Below, in pieces: positions 8,871-17,067 of a stretch of DNA of 64,000 nt. The translations under genes and the position numbers were made by a program. The notes beneath the pieces were generated by a model that worked only from the letters and a program-made list of their open reading frames with translations, was not told where the DNA came from and did not search any database. Position 1 is the stretch's first letter. Every line of letters begins with the position of its first letter. Source of the DNA: JAOXRU01 sp965247735 (GTDB taxonomy: Bacteria > Bacteroidota > Bacteroidia > Flavobacteriales > Flavobacteriaceae); the NCBI GenBank assembly GCA_965247735.1, contig CBDFHN010000001.1, positions 124,001 through 188,000 on the forward strand. The letters are read 5' to 3'.

Positions 8871-9165
8871 GTTAATTACTTTTGAAGTACCATTAATCTT
8901 CAGGCTTGCTTCAAAATAGTACCAACCAATAAATTAATAAATACTAGTTAAGTTACCAGAACGTAAATACTTAGCTTATTATCGTGTGTAAGGTCTTTTT
9001 AGTAAAAAGCTATCATATTAATATTTTTTTACTTGTTTGGTTGGTGTTTTTGTAATAAAATACTGAAGATAGCATAGATGTGATATTGGAAATTATAGTT
9101 CAGTTTTAGTTTGATATGAGCAGAATGTTATCAAAATTATCATAAAGTAAACAATTGTTTTTGAG
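8871..9165. other. gene-free stretch upstream of the secreted paralogue cluster
   Basis: No coding frame or RNA was recognised in these roughly 295 bases. At 9091-9109 lies a diverged copy (about 15 of 19 bases) of the motif found upstream of paralogues 2 and 3; see the entries at 9725 and 10319. Confidence 0.4.
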
Positions 9166-9197
9166 TTGTTTATGTTTGTTTTTAGCACTTATATTTG
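9166..9197 (+). promoter_or_regulatory. promoter of secreted paralogue 1
   Basis: TTG at 9166-9168 and TATATTTG at 9190-9197 are 21 bases apart and match the Bacteroidota promoter. This places the transcript start near 9204 and rules out the upstream TTG at 9195 as a start codon, since it lies inside the -7 box. Confidence 0.7.
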
Positions 9198-9236
9198 CAT
9201 AACAAAAAGAAAATAAGAAGTAAAAAAACAAAAATT

Positions 9237-9584
9237 ATGAAAACAATTAACAACATTATTTTAGTACTAGTATTAGCCATTTCAGGAATAGTATCTGCAA
9301 ATTCAATTGAAAAGACAACACCTGTAAAAGACACTTTATCAACAGAAATTTATCAATTGCTTCACAACAATAATTTAAATATTATAGGTGATGATCTTGT
9401 TGGAATAGTAGAGTTTACAATCAACAAATCTAATGAAATAGTTGTATTGTCTATTGAGACAAAAAACCAGCTTTTGGAAGGTTTTGTAAAATCAAGATTA
9501 AATTATAAAAAGGTAAAAAGCATTAAAAATAGAGTAGTAGGTAACTATAAAATAAAAGTGGTTATCACCGCAAAGATAAAATAG
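9237..9584 (+). CDS. small secreted protein, paralogue 1 of 4
   Basis: This 115-residue protein is the most diverged member of a local family of four. A signal peptide ends in SANS (about residue 21), so the mature protein is periplasmic or exported. The conserved core reads GIVEFTINKSNEIVVLSIETK, a strand-turn-strand pattern, then a short helix ending in LNYKKV and a final strand. This order resembles a minimal TonB C-terminal (TonB_C) fold, which is an inference from pattern only. The ATG at 9237 is chosen because the promoter lies at 9166-9197. It has its own promoter and terminator. It lacks the KEGRTYTVPVRI ending shared by the other three. Confidence 0.85.
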   Translation: MKTINNIILVLVLAISGIVSANSIEKTTPVKDTLSTEIYQLLHNNNLNIIGDDLVGIVEFTINKSNEIVVLSIETKNQLLEGFVKSRLNYKKVKSIKNRVVGNYKIKVVITAKIK

Positions 9585-9610
9585 GAAATTAAATATAAAA
9601 TTTGAATGAT

Positions 9611-9635
9611 GCTCTCATATGTGGGGGCTTTTTTT
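9611..9635 (+). terminator. terminator of secreted paralogue 1
   Basis: GCTCTC (9611-9616) pairs with GGGGGC (9623-9628) using two G-T pairs, followed by seven T. Confidence 0.65.
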
Positions 9636-9724
9636 ATGATTTATAATGTATAGTACTTTACCTTTTGAAGGAAAAAACACTAGTTTAAAGAGGTTTATTC
9701 AATAGTTAAAGAAAGTTTAATAAA

Positions 9725-9743
9725 AGTTATAATTCTGTTAAAG
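9725..9743 (+). promoter_or_regulatory. conserved upstream motif of paralogue 2
   Basis: AGTTATAATTCTGTTAAAG recurs with one change at 10319-10337 upstream of paralogue 3 and in diverged form at 9091-9109 upstream of paralogue 1. It lies 91 bases before the ATG. A second shared block, CGTCTTTTAAGTGTAATCA, begins at 9778. Either block could be a regulator site or part of an unusual promoter. Confidence 0.5.
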
Positions 9744-9815
9744 ACTTGATTTTGTGTAACAAAGTAGTACTTGTTGTCGTCTTTTAAGTGTAATCAATTT
9801 AAAAAACGAACAATC

Positions 9816-10160
9816 ATGAGAAAATTAAAAACATTAGTATTAGGGCTAGCTATTTTAGCAGCAGGAACAATTTCAGCAAACAATTTTAATAATGTTGATC
9901 CAGTAAAAAAAGTTAGTTTAGCAAAACAAATTGGACTTTTGCTAAAGCAAAATTCGTTTGATATGGAAAACTCAGAGCTTAAAGCTCAAGTGTTATTTAC
10001 CCTAAATGAAAATAGAGAAATAGTAGTGCTCTATGTGGATACAAAAAATGAAGATTTAGCTATTTTTGTAAAATCTAAATTAAACTATAAAAAGGTTAAT
10101 GTGCAAGAATACAAAGAAGGAAGAACATATACCGTTCCAGTTCGTATTGTTGCCGAGTAA
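9816..10160 (+). CDS. small secreted protein, paralogue 2 of 4
   Basis: This 114-residue member has the signal sequence MRKLKTLVLGLAILAAG ending near SAN (residue 21). The mature part contains KKVSLAKQIGLLLKQNSF (helix), the core LFTLNENREIVVLYVDTK, a short helix ending in KLNYKKV and the closing strand GRTYTVPVRIV. The start at 9816 follows the leader AACGAACAATC, also present before paralogues 3 and 4; longer frames start inside the presumed promoter. The gene is flanked by terminators on both sides, so it is a single-gene unit. Close copies are frequent in Flavobacteriia but have no known function to my knowledge. Confidence 0.88.
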   Translation: MRKLKTLVLGLAILAAGTISANNFNNVDPVKKVSLAKQIGLLLKQNSFDMENSELKAQVLFTLNENREIVVLYVDTKNEDLAIFVKSKLNYKKVNVQEYKEGRTYTVPVRIVAE

Positions 10161-10188
10161 AAATATAATTCATCAATCTCAATCATTT

Positions 10189-10215
10189 AAACTCCCGATA
10201 TTTGGGAGTTTTTTT
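10189..10215 (+). terminator. terminator of secreted paralogue 2
   Basis: AAACTCCC (10189-10196) pairs perfectly with GGGAGTTT (10204-10211) and is followed by T residues. Confidence 0.85.
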
Positions 10216-10318
10216 ATGCGTTGTATTTTGGGAATCATATCGTAATATAGTGTTTTTTAGCGTATTGTGTTTTTTTTTTTTGAGCTTAAGTGAAGTTTAG
10301 TTAATGAAATCAGAAAAA

Positions 10319-10337
10319 AGTTATAGTTCTGTTAAAG
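10319..10337 (+). promoter_or_regulatory. conserved upstream motif of paralogue 3
   Basis: AGTTATAGTTCTGTTAAAG differs by one base from the motif at 9725-9743 and lies 105 bases before the ATG of paralogue 3. The second shared block, CGTCTTTTAGGTGTAATCA, begins at 10371. Confidence 0.5.
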
Positions 10338-10423
10338 TAATTATCTACTGTAACATTTTTAATTTTAGAACGTCTTTTAGGTGTAATCATTTATCAAAAA
10401 CGAACAATTAAAAAAAGATAAAC

Positions 10424-10768
10424 ATGAAAAAATTAAGTGTAATTTTATTAGGAGCTGCTTTCTTAGTAGCAGGAACAATTTCCGCAACAACAATTGATAA
10501 TGTTGAGCCAACAAAAAAAGTAACATTAGCAAAACAGATTGGAAAATTATTAAAGAGCAATTCTTTTATAGTAGCAAATCAAGATTTAAAAGGTGAGGTA
10601 TTATTTACCTTAAATGAAAATAGAGAAATAGTGGTGCTTTCTGTTACTACAAAAGATGATGCTTTAGCAAATTTTGTTAAGACAAAACTAAATTATAAAA
10701 AAGTAAACGTTGCAGAATATAAAGAAGGAAGAACCTATACAGTTCCAGTACGAATTGCTGCACAATAA
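10424..10768 (+). CDS. small secreted protein, paralogue 3 of 4
   Basis: This 114-residue protein is nearly identical to paralogue 4. Its signal sequence runs to about ISATT (residue 22). The mature chain has the amphipathic helix KKVTLAKQIGKLLKSNSF, the core LFTLNENREIVVLSVTTK and the end KEGRTYTVPVRIAAQ. There is no terminator between this gene and paralogue 4, only 78 bases, so the two form one transcript. The leader CGAACAATTAAAAAAAG just before the ATG is repeated in front of paralogue 4 and may aid translation, since no Shine-Dalgarno sequence is present. Confidence 0.88.
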   Translation: MKKLSVILLGAAFLVAGTISATTIDNVEPTKKVTLAKQIGKLLKSNSFIVANQDLKGEVLFTLNENREIVVLSVTTKDDALANFVKTKLNYKKVNVAEYKEGRTYTVPVRIAAQ

Positions 10769-10846
10769 AATATCAACTATAAATTCATCAATACAAATCA
10801 TAACATCAACAATCAATAACAACGAACAATTAAAAAAATGATAATC

Positions 10847-11191
10847 ATGAAAAAATTAAGTGTAATATTATTAGGAGCTGCTTTTTTAATGGCAGGAACA
10901 ATTTCTGCAACAACAATCAATAATGTAGATCCGGTAAAAAAGGTAACGTTAGCAAAACAAATTGGTAAATTATTAAAGGATAATTCTTTTATAGTAGCAA
11001 GTCAAGATTTAAAAGGTGAGGTATTATTTACCTTAAACGAAAATAGAGAGATAGTAGTACTTTCTATAGATACAAAAGATTCAGATTTGGCTAGTTTTGT
11101 TAAGGCAAAACTAAATTATAAAAAAGTAAATGTAGCTGAGTATAAGGAAGGAAGAACATATACTGTTCCTGTTAGAATAGCTGCCGAATAA
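10847..11191 (+). CDS. small secreted protein, paralogue 4 of 4
   Basis: This 114-residue protein is the youngest-looking duplicate, differing from paralogue 3 at only a modest number of positions. The start at 10847 gives the same N-terminus as its sister; an ATG at 10838 would add three residues. Signal peptide, helix, core and final strand are as in paralogue 3, ending KEGRTYTVPVRIAAE. It shares the transcript of paralogue 3 and ends at the strong terminator at 11221-11247. The four genes differ most in the mature N-terminal helix and least in the last 50 residues, so the C-terminal part is probably the functional one. Confidence 0.88.
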   Translation: MKKLSVILLGAAFLMAGTISATTINNVDPVKKVTLAKQIGKLLKDNSFIVASQDLKGEVLFTLNENREIVVLSIDTKDSDLASFVKAKLNYKKVNVAEYKEGRTYTVPVRIAAE

Positions 11192-11220
11192 TAACAATCA
11201 TCATCAATCTAAAAACAAAA

Positions 11221-11247
11221 AAAGACTCCCGTAAGGGAGTTTTTTTG
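11221..11247 (+). terminator. terminator of the paralogue 3-4 operon
   Basis: ACTCCC (11225-11230) pairs with GGGAGT (11235-11240) around the loop GTAA, followed by seven T. Confidence 0.85.
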
Positions 11248-11300
11248 TTTTTGGATACTAAACGCTTACCTAAAGGAGTTATCTAGTTTTAATCTTTTGT

Positions 11301-11702
11301 ATGAGTATAACTAACGAAAATCAAAATTTAGTATTAGAAATGATCGCTTTTGCCAACGCAGATGGTAAGTTGAAAGAAATGGAACTCCATTTTATTAAAA
11401 CGGTAGCAAGACAATTGAAAATAGATGATGATACTTTTGAATCACTTTTGGTAAGAAAACCTAAAAAAATAATTCCTTCAACTGAGGCAGAACGTATTTT
11501 ACAATTTCACAGATTAGTATTACTTATGAATGTTGATCAAGAAATACATGCAAAAGAACTAAAACAAATTCATGAATTTGGTATAAAAATGGGCTTATCT
11601 CTAGATGCAATCTCACAAGTATTAGAAGAAATGCATAACTACCCAAACAAAGTGGTGCCATCAGCTGTACTTTTAGCACTATTTAAAGCCCAACACAACT
11701 AG
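11301..11702 (+). CDS. TerB-like helical protein
   Basis: This 133-residue all-helical protein resembles the TerB/DjlA N-terminal fold: an early acidic helix with FANADGKLKEMELHFI near residues 17-32 and a second related copy with MNVDQEIHAKELKQIHEFG near 76-94. TerB-type domains bind metal through such acidic residues and are linked to stress and tellurite response. In related genomes this gene often lies near uvrB and is sometimes mislabelled as an excinuclease subunit. No signal peptide is present. Its stop overlaps by four bases with the end of the convergent DUF1456 gene. The fold is a fair inference; the role is unknown. Confidence 0.8.
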   Translation: MSITNENQNLVLEMIAFANADGKLKEMELHFIKTVARQLKIDDDTFESLLVRKPKKIIPSTEAERILQFHRLVLLMNVDQEIHAKELKQIHEFGIKMGLSLDAISQVLEEMHNYPNKVVPSAVLLALFKAQHN

Positions 11703-11947
11703 AAGTTAATTTTTGGTTTTGGTTTTTCTTTTGTGCCTCTCATATGAATCACCAGACCATTTAAAAAGTTTCTGAGTATCTGGTCTCCACAATTTTTGTA
11801 TTTCGGATGATCTTCACTTCTAAAAAAAGCACCCAATTCACTTTTACTGATTTTGAAATCTACTAATTTTAGAATTTCTACAATTTCATCATCCCTTAAT
11901 TGGATAGCAACTCTTAGCTTTTTAAAAACATCATTATTTGTCATCAA
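11699..11947 (-). CDS. single-domain DUF1456 protein (YehS-like half)
   Basis: The 82-residue protein matches the second repeat of Escherichia coli YehS: it shares the pattern of two short helices, a block like SKSELGAFFRSEDH (about 35-48) and CGDQILRNFLNGL (about 54-66). Typical DUF1456 proteins carry two such repeats in about 155 residues, so this gene encodes only one. The frame is intact with a -7 box just upstream, so it appears to be a functional single-repeat version rather than debris. The function of the family is unknown. It converges on the TerB-like gene with a four-base overlap. Confidence 0.85.
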   Translation of the reverse strand: MMTNNDVFKKLRVAIQLRDDEIVEILKLVDFKISKSELGAFFRSEDHPKYKNCGDQILRNFLNGLVIHMRGTKEKPKPKINF

Positions 11948-11961
11948 CAGTAATTTTTGAG

Positions 11962-11969
11962 CAAAGATA
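11962..11969 (-). promoter_or_regulatory. -7 element of the DUF1456 gene
   Basis: TATCTTTG on the minus strand (complement of 11962-11969) matches TAnnTTTG and lies 14 bases before the ATG, implying a very short leader. Confidence 0.45.
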
Positions 11970-12239
11970 CTATAATCTTAGTAACGGAGATAAATACTCA
12001 GTTTTTAAGTATAGATTTTCTTTTTTCAAGACTATATTAGGGGCTTACTTATAACTTCCAGCCCAGAAGAATGCAGATGTTAAAAAGTGTTGTTAAAAAT
12101 AATGCTGTTTTCTTGTCATTTTGACAAAGAAATGGTGAAAATAAAACTCATATTTAGGAACTTGGATTTCTTTTCTTAAGAAAAAGATAAAAATCCGCTT
12201 TTAAGATTAAAAGATTGTTAAGAGGTATTGAAAATCTAA

Positions 12240-12367
12240 AATAATATCGGACTTTTGTACCGTAGCAATTAAGGGTCTCAGACCAGTAATACCTACACTA
12301 TTTCATAAATAGTTTTTAGTTAGTTAGTTTAAGAACACCCTAGTTATTGCAGCTAGGGTGTTTTTTT
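12240..12367 (+). ncRNA. candidate small RNA with its own terminator
   Basis: No coding frame precedes the strong rightward terminator at 12334-12367; the nearest rightward gene ends 630 bases earlier. The stretch before it holds a perfect hairpin, ACTATTT (12297-12303) with AAATAGT (12307-12313), and the small palindrome GGTCTCAGACC at 12274-12284. This looks like the 3' part of a small RNA. The 5' end is not defined; no exact TAnnTTTG was found. Alternatively the terminator only stops read-through or antisense transcripts. Confidence 0.35.
12334..12367 (+). terminator. orphan rightward terminator
   Basis: AACACCCTAG (12334-12343) pairs perfectly with CTAGGGTGTT (12353-12362), followed by a T run on the plus strand only. 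Confidence 0.85.
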
Positions 12368-12394
12368 GTGTCAATTGGATTTTTATTTTTTTTT

Positions 12395-12432
12395 AGCAAC
12401 TGCTGAGAAAAAAGATCTCTTTTTCTGTTGCT
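12395..12432 (-). other. long bulged hairpin downstream of uvrB
   Basis: AGCAAC (12395-12400) and AGAAAAA (12406-12412) pair with TTTTTCT (12420-12426) and GTTGCT (12427-12432), leaving a five-base bulge. It lies 53 bases after the uvrB stop. There is no T run at its 3' side on the minus strand, so it may protect the message end rather than terminate. Confidence 0.4.
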
Positions 12433-12484
12433 TAATTCTGTAGTATACCAACATGCAACATTATATGTTTAATATAGGTATTAC

Positions 12485-14482
12485 TCATTTTTTTGCTAGT
12501 TTATCTTTTAATGCCTTTATAAGGTCCCTAAGTCTAGCTGCTTCCATAAAATCAAGATCTTTTGCTGCTTTTTCCATTGCTTTTCTGGTATCTCTAACTT
12601 TTTGTTCTATTTGTGGTACAGTCATGTATTCCATGTCTGGCTCGGCAGCTTTTATGGCTTCTACTTCATAATGGTAGGTAGAGACAGAGTTTTTAGATAA
12701 AGTACTATCTAGGCTTTTGTTTAATGCTTTTGGAGTCTGTCCATGTTTGGTATTGTAGGCAATTTGGCGTTCTCTTCTGTAATTGGTTTCATCAATAGTT
12801 TTTTGCATGCTTTTTGTAATTTTATCAGCATACATTATTGCTCTACCATTAAGATTACGTGCAGCTCTACCAACAGTTTGTGTTAATGCCCTAGCACTAC
12901 GCAAAAAACCTTCTTTGTCAGCATCTAAAATTGCAACTAAAGAAACTTCAGGTAAATCCAGTCCTTCTCTAAGCAGGTTAACACCAATAAGTACATCAAA
13001 GATTCCTTTTCTAAGATCTTGCATTATTTCTACACGCTCTAAAGTATCAACATCACTGTGGATATATCTACATCGTACAGAAATTCGTGTTAAGTATTTG
13101 GCAAGCTCTTCTGCCATACGTTTGGTAAGTGTGGTTACCAAAACACGTTCATCTTTTTCTACTCTAAGTTGTATTTCTTCAATTAAATCATCAATCTGAT
13201 TTAGGCTTGGTCTTACCTCTATAATTGGATCTAAAAGTCCTGTAGGTCTAATTACTTGTTCTACATATACACCATCGGTCTTTTGCAGTTCATAATCGGC
13301 AGGAGTAGCACTCACATATATAACTTGATTTTGAATGGCTTCAAATTCTTCAAATTTTAAAGGTCTATTATCCATTGCAGCAGGAAGTCTAAATCCATAT
13401 TCTACCAAATTCTCTTTTCTAGACCTATCACCGCCATACATAGCATGTGTTTGTGATATGGTGACGTGACTCTCATCAATCACCATTAAATAATCATCTG
13501 GGAAATAATCTATTAAACAAAATGGCCTTGTTCCAGGAAGACGCTCGTCCAAATACCTAGAGTAGTTTTCTATACCAGAACAATAACCTAATTCTTTTAT
13601 CATTTCTAAATCAAAATTGGTGCGCTCTTCTAATCTTTTTGCTTCTAAATGTTTTCCAACTTCTTTAAAATAGTTTACTTGTTTGACTAAATCTTGTTGA
13701 ATCTGCCAAATAGCATTGTTTAATACATCTGGTGATGTAACAAACATGTTGGCGGGATATATTTTTAAATGCTCAAATTTTTCAATTATGGTATTATTAA
13801 TCGGATCAAAAACTTCAATTTCCTCAATTTCATCTCCAAAAAAATGAATTCGATATGCATGATCAGCATAACTTGGGAAAATATCAACAACATCGCCTTT
13901 AACTCTGAAATTTCCGTTTAAAAACTCTGCCGTAGTTCTAGAATATAAACTTTGAACTAATTGATGCAATAACTTGGTTCTGGAAATAACCTGATTTTTT
14001 TCAATGGTAATGACATTTTTCTGAAATTCAACAGGATTCCCAATACCATATATGCAAGATACTGAGGCAACTACAAGAACGTCTCTACGTCCCGAAAGTA
14101 GAGAAGAGGTAGCGCTTAGTCTTAATTTTTCTATTTCTTCATTTATGGAAAGATCTTTTTCGATAAAAGTACCTGTTACTGGAAGATAGGCTTCTGGTTG
14201 ATAGTAATCATAGTAAGACACAAAGTATTCTACGGCATTATCAGGAAAAAATTGTTTAAATTCTGAATACAATTGTGCTGCTAGTGTTTTGTTATGGGCT
14301 AGTATTAACGTTGGACGTTGCACTTTTTCAATAACATTAGCAACAGTAAAGGTTTTTCCAGAACCAGTAACTCCAAGTAGTGTTTGATACTTTTCGTTAC
14401 TCTCCAAACCTTCCACCAATTGTTTTATGGCTTGTGGTTGATCTCCAGTTGGGGAAAATTCTGATTGTATTTTAAATTTCAT
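12485..14482 (-). CDS. uvrB: excinuclease ABC subunit B
   Basis: UvrB is the DNA-damage-checking helicase of nucleotide excision repair and acts with UvrA and UvrC in the cytosol. The 665-residue length is normal. The Walker A site GVTGSGKT is at 37-44. The beta-hairpin that probes DNA contains YYDYYQPEAYLP near residues 92-103. The DEAD-like box is DESHVT near 340, and the later helicase motifs include HSDVDTLER and GRAARN. The C-terminal UVR motif that contacts UvrC lies in about the last 40 residues. The gene is transcribed alone. uvrA and uvrC are not in the window. Confidence 0.98.
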   Translation of the reverse strand: MKFKIQSEFSPTGDQPQAIKQLVEGLESNEKYQTLLGVTGSGKTFTVANVIEKVQRPTLILAHNKTLAAQLYSEFKQFFPDNAVEYFVSYYDYYQPEAYLPVTGTFIEKDLSINEEIEKLRLSATSSLLSGRRDVLVVASVSCIYGIGNPVEFQKNVITIEKNQVISRTKLLHQLVQSLYSRTTAEFLNGNFRVKGDVVDIFPSYADHAYRIHFFGDEIEEIEVFDPINNTIIEKFEHLKIYPANMFVTSPDVLNNAIWQIQQDLVKQVNYFKEVGKHLEAKRLEERTNFDLEMIKELGYCSGIENYSRYLDERLPGTRPFCLIDYFPDDYLMVIDESHVTISQTHAMYGGDRSRKENLVEYGFRLPAAMDNRPLKFEEFEAIQNQVIYVSATPADYELQKTDGVYVEQVIRPTGLLDPIIEVRPSLNQIDDLIEEIQLRVEKDERVLVTTLTKRMAEELAKYLTRISVRCRYIHSDVDTLERVEIMQDLRKGIFDVLIGVNLLREGLDLPEVSLVAILDADKEGFLRSARALTQTVGRAARNLNGRAIMYADKITKSMQKTIDETNYRRERQIAYNTKHGQTPKALNKSLDSTLSKNSVSTYHYEVEAIKAAEPDMEYMTVPQIEQKVRDTRKAMEKAAKDLDFMEAARLRDLIKALKDKLAKK

Positions 14483-14565
14483 TTTATTTTTATTTCCGAC
14501 AAGCTAAAACTACAAAAAATTAAACTTTAGTAGTCAGAAAAACGCTCATAAAGAAGATGTGTGTG

Positions 14566-16977
14566 TTATCTTTTTAAGCTAAAATGACCATTATAGATTC
14601 TTCCATCTTCTACATAAATTTTAAACCAATAATCAGAGGAAGGAAGTTGCTTTCCTTTAAAAGTACCATTCCAGGTTACGTATGGGGAGGACGGAAGTTG
14701 TAATAAAAGTTTTCCATATCGGTCATAAATCATAACCACTGCTTGTTTTTGCAATAACTCATTAACTCCTACAAGCTGCCATGTATCATTAACTCCATCA
14801 CCATTTGGAGTAAAGAATTTTGGGTAACCAATAATTGAAATTTCTTTTTGGCTAATTCCACATCCGTTTTTATCTCTAATATATACCTTATGAACACCAG
14901 CTGATAAGTGATTAAATACATGGTCGTCTTGATATGGACCAGTTTCGTTATCAATAGCATATTCGTAATCACCATCTCCAGTAACAAAAACACTTACAGT
15001 ATTATTATTACTTAGGTCATTGATATCAATGTTTTTAATAGTTGCATTGTTAGAAGGTAAAACAGTAAATGATTTAGAACTAGTACAGGTTGTTGTTGTT
15101 CCACCTGAATTAAAATTGTTGCCAATGTATAATTTATACTCACCAGGGCTAAAAACATATAATGTTTCGTTGTTATCAATCACATTTTCTTGTCCATTTA
15201 TTACAGATACCCATGTATAGGTGCTAAAGCCTGTTTCGGCATTTATTTCAAGTGGAGGCCTATTGGTGCAAAGAATATATTCATCTTCCAAAATTACTTT
15301 TGGTGTCGGATGTATTTCTAAATCTAATTGCTCAACTCCTTGGCAGGTATTGTTATTCTCTAGCCTAACATATAGTGTTGATGGTTCAGTTGTAAAATTC
15401 CCAGAAATAGGGTTTTGCTCCAGAGAAGCATCATTTAAAGAAGCATAAAAATAAACATCATAACCAGGGTAGTTAGTTGTCTTTATCATTTCTAAGTCAA
15501 AAGTACCAGAAAGGATGCTATCATTTACATCTTCATCGCAGGTATAAAAAGTGCTGGTGTTTAGGGTGGTACTAGATAAGGTAGGACTTACAAAAAGAGT
15601 AAGTGTACCGTAATTTTCACAATTGTTAGGATTTGTAGTTTTGGTATATAGTGTTTGGTTATTAATGGTATTGGTATAACCAATAGTATTTGTTATCTGA
15701 ATATCATTCGTTCTATCTGTGATCGAATTGTAGAAAAATACATTGGTTGTTGAGTCATTAGCAGTAATTGCTGATTTTGCTTCTTCTAAATTAAACTGAG
15801 TGATACCATCCATAGAATTTATGATATCAATATCACACTGTTCTAGTATGTAGGCTTGAGCTACAGGCAGTGCAAATAATTCTAAAAGTAACGGAACAAC
15901 GCTAAAACAATCAGGATCACTTATGCCTTCTACTCTTGTATAAACGGTTTGTCCTCCTGAATTAAGCGTATTTGCAATAGGGTTTAATTTTTGGTTTGCA
16001 TCTGGTTCTGTATTGTAATAACTAATGCTATAATTTGCTGGATTAAGCCCATTTAGGATTTCAGTTTCTTTAGTACTAAGGTCAAAAAATTCTGTATTAT
16101 CAGAACTAATATCACATTTAGAAAATGGGCTTGGAGCACTAATATTTGGGCTATCTGTAACAATTAGGCTAAAGGTGGTAATGGTAAAGCAGTTGGTTAC
16201 TGGGTTAAAAACTCTGGCATGAATAGTTTGTGGATTGCTTGTATTTTGATACGAATTAACCAAAGGGTCTATATTATCTACAGCATCTGCATTGCTATCG
16301 TGGTAACTTAAGCTGTACGCTGCATTAGTTGTTATTTGATTGGCTGTTGGAGAAAGATCAAAAATAGCTGTACCTGTGTTGCTACACAATTCTAGATTAT
16401 TGGGTTTATTGGCAATGGGGCCTTCTGGAAAAGCTCCTGTACCTTGAGTAGCTGTTCCTGTCCATTCTAAATCAAAAGGGCTATTACCTATAGGTCTGTC
16501 AATTACGATAAAATAGGATTCTCCAGCATTAACAGTTAGTTCTTTTAAATAACCAGTACCATCAGGGCCAGGGCCTTGTGTTGTGGCTGTAGAAGAAGCA
16601 TTCATTCCAGTACGGTTATTGCTAAGTCCTGCAGCAGCAGGATTTGTGGTAGAACAGCGTATTGCTGGACCAATATTTCCGCAACTAACATTAGGACCAA
16701 AAATAAAAAAATCGTAGTCAACATTGATGTCTGAACTTGTAGGAACTAAATTAAAACCCAATGTACCATCCTTTGCAATATCAATTCGAAGCCATAAGCT
16801 ATTGTTTTCTTGACTAGAACAAGCTACTCCAGCTAGCTCTTGAGTACCAACACCAGAAGCTCCAGTACTTATTTGTCCATCACCACAGATATAGATAGCA
16901 TTAGCACAATCATTTGCAGTTTGTGCTACTAAAAATGTGCTACAAAAAAAAAGAAGAAATGTAATTAAGGATTTCAT
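14566..16977 (-). CDS. large T9SS-secreted protein with type B sorting domain
   Basis: The 803-residue protein has a signal peptide (cleaved near VAQTAN, residue 19) for Sec export. About residues 20-180 form a domain beginning NDCANAIYICGDGQ, frequent at the front of flavobacterial surface proteins. The middle holds several repeated segments of about 90 residues beginning with blocks such as CDISSDNTEFFDLS, probably immunoglobulin-like strands. The last ~85 residues, from FFTPNGDGVNDTW to the end, are the gliding-motility-associated type B sorting domain (CHU_C, TIGR04131 type). That domain directs outer-membrane passage by the type IX system. Likely an adhesin or matrix protein; the ligand is unknown. 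The closing region YDRYGKLL is diagnostic. Confidence 0.93.
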   Translation of the reverse strand: MKSLITFLLFFCSTFLVAQTANDCANAIYICGDGQISTGASGVGTQELAGVACSSQENNSLWLRIDIAKDGTLGFNLVPTSSDINVDYDFFIFGPNVSCGNIGPAIRCSTTNPAAAGLSNNRTGMNASSTATTQGPGPDGTGYLKELTVNAGESYFIVIDRPIGNSPFDLEWTGTATQGTGAFPEGPIANKPNNLELCSNTGTAIFDLSPTANQITTNAAYSLSYHDSNADAVDNIDPLVNSYQNTSNPQTIHARVFNPVTNCFTITTFSLIVTDSPNISAPSPFSKCDISSDNTEFFDLSTKETEILNGLNPANYSISYYNTEPDANQKLNPIANTLNSGGQTVYTRVEGISDPDCFSVVPLLLELFALPVAQAYILEQCDIDIINSMDGITQFNLEEAKSAITANDSTTNVFFYNSITDRTNDIQITNTIGYTNTINNQTLYTKTTNPNNCENYGTLTLFVSPTLSSTTLNTSTFYTCDEDVNDSILSGTFDLEMIKTTNYPGYDVYFYASLNDASLEQNPISGNFTTEPSTLYVRLENNNTCQGVEQLDLEIHPTPKVILEDEYILCTNRPPLEINAETGFSTYTWVSVINGQENVIDNNETLYVFSPGEYKLYIGNNFNSGGTTTTCTSSKSFTVLPSNNATIKNIDINDLSNNNTVSVFVTGDGDYEYAIDNETGPYQDDHVFNHLSAGVHKVYIRDKNGCGISQKEISIIGYPKFFTPNGDGVNDTWQLVGVNELLQKQAVVMIYDRYGKLLLQLPSSPYVTWNGTFKGKQLPSSDYWFKIYVEDGRIYNGHFSLKR

Positions 16978-17067
16978 TAGTGTTTCGTTAGTTAACGGGC
17001 ACCAAGATAAGCTAATTACTTTTCTTCTTTTAAAAAATGGATAAGATTACTTATTTTATAGATAAAC

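Noticed and set aside
9195..9236. N-terminal extension of secreted paralogue 1 from TTG 9195
   Set aside because: The TTG is part of the -7 promoter box, and the signal peptide begins at the ATG at 9237.
9771..9815. N-terminal extension of secreted paralogue 2
   Set aside because: It would add residues before a normal signal peptide and begins in the conserved upstream region; the other copies start at the equivalent of 9816.
12783..13199. Rightward frame of 138 codons inside uvrB
   Set aside because: It is the antisense shadow of a highly conserved gene and has no family pattern.
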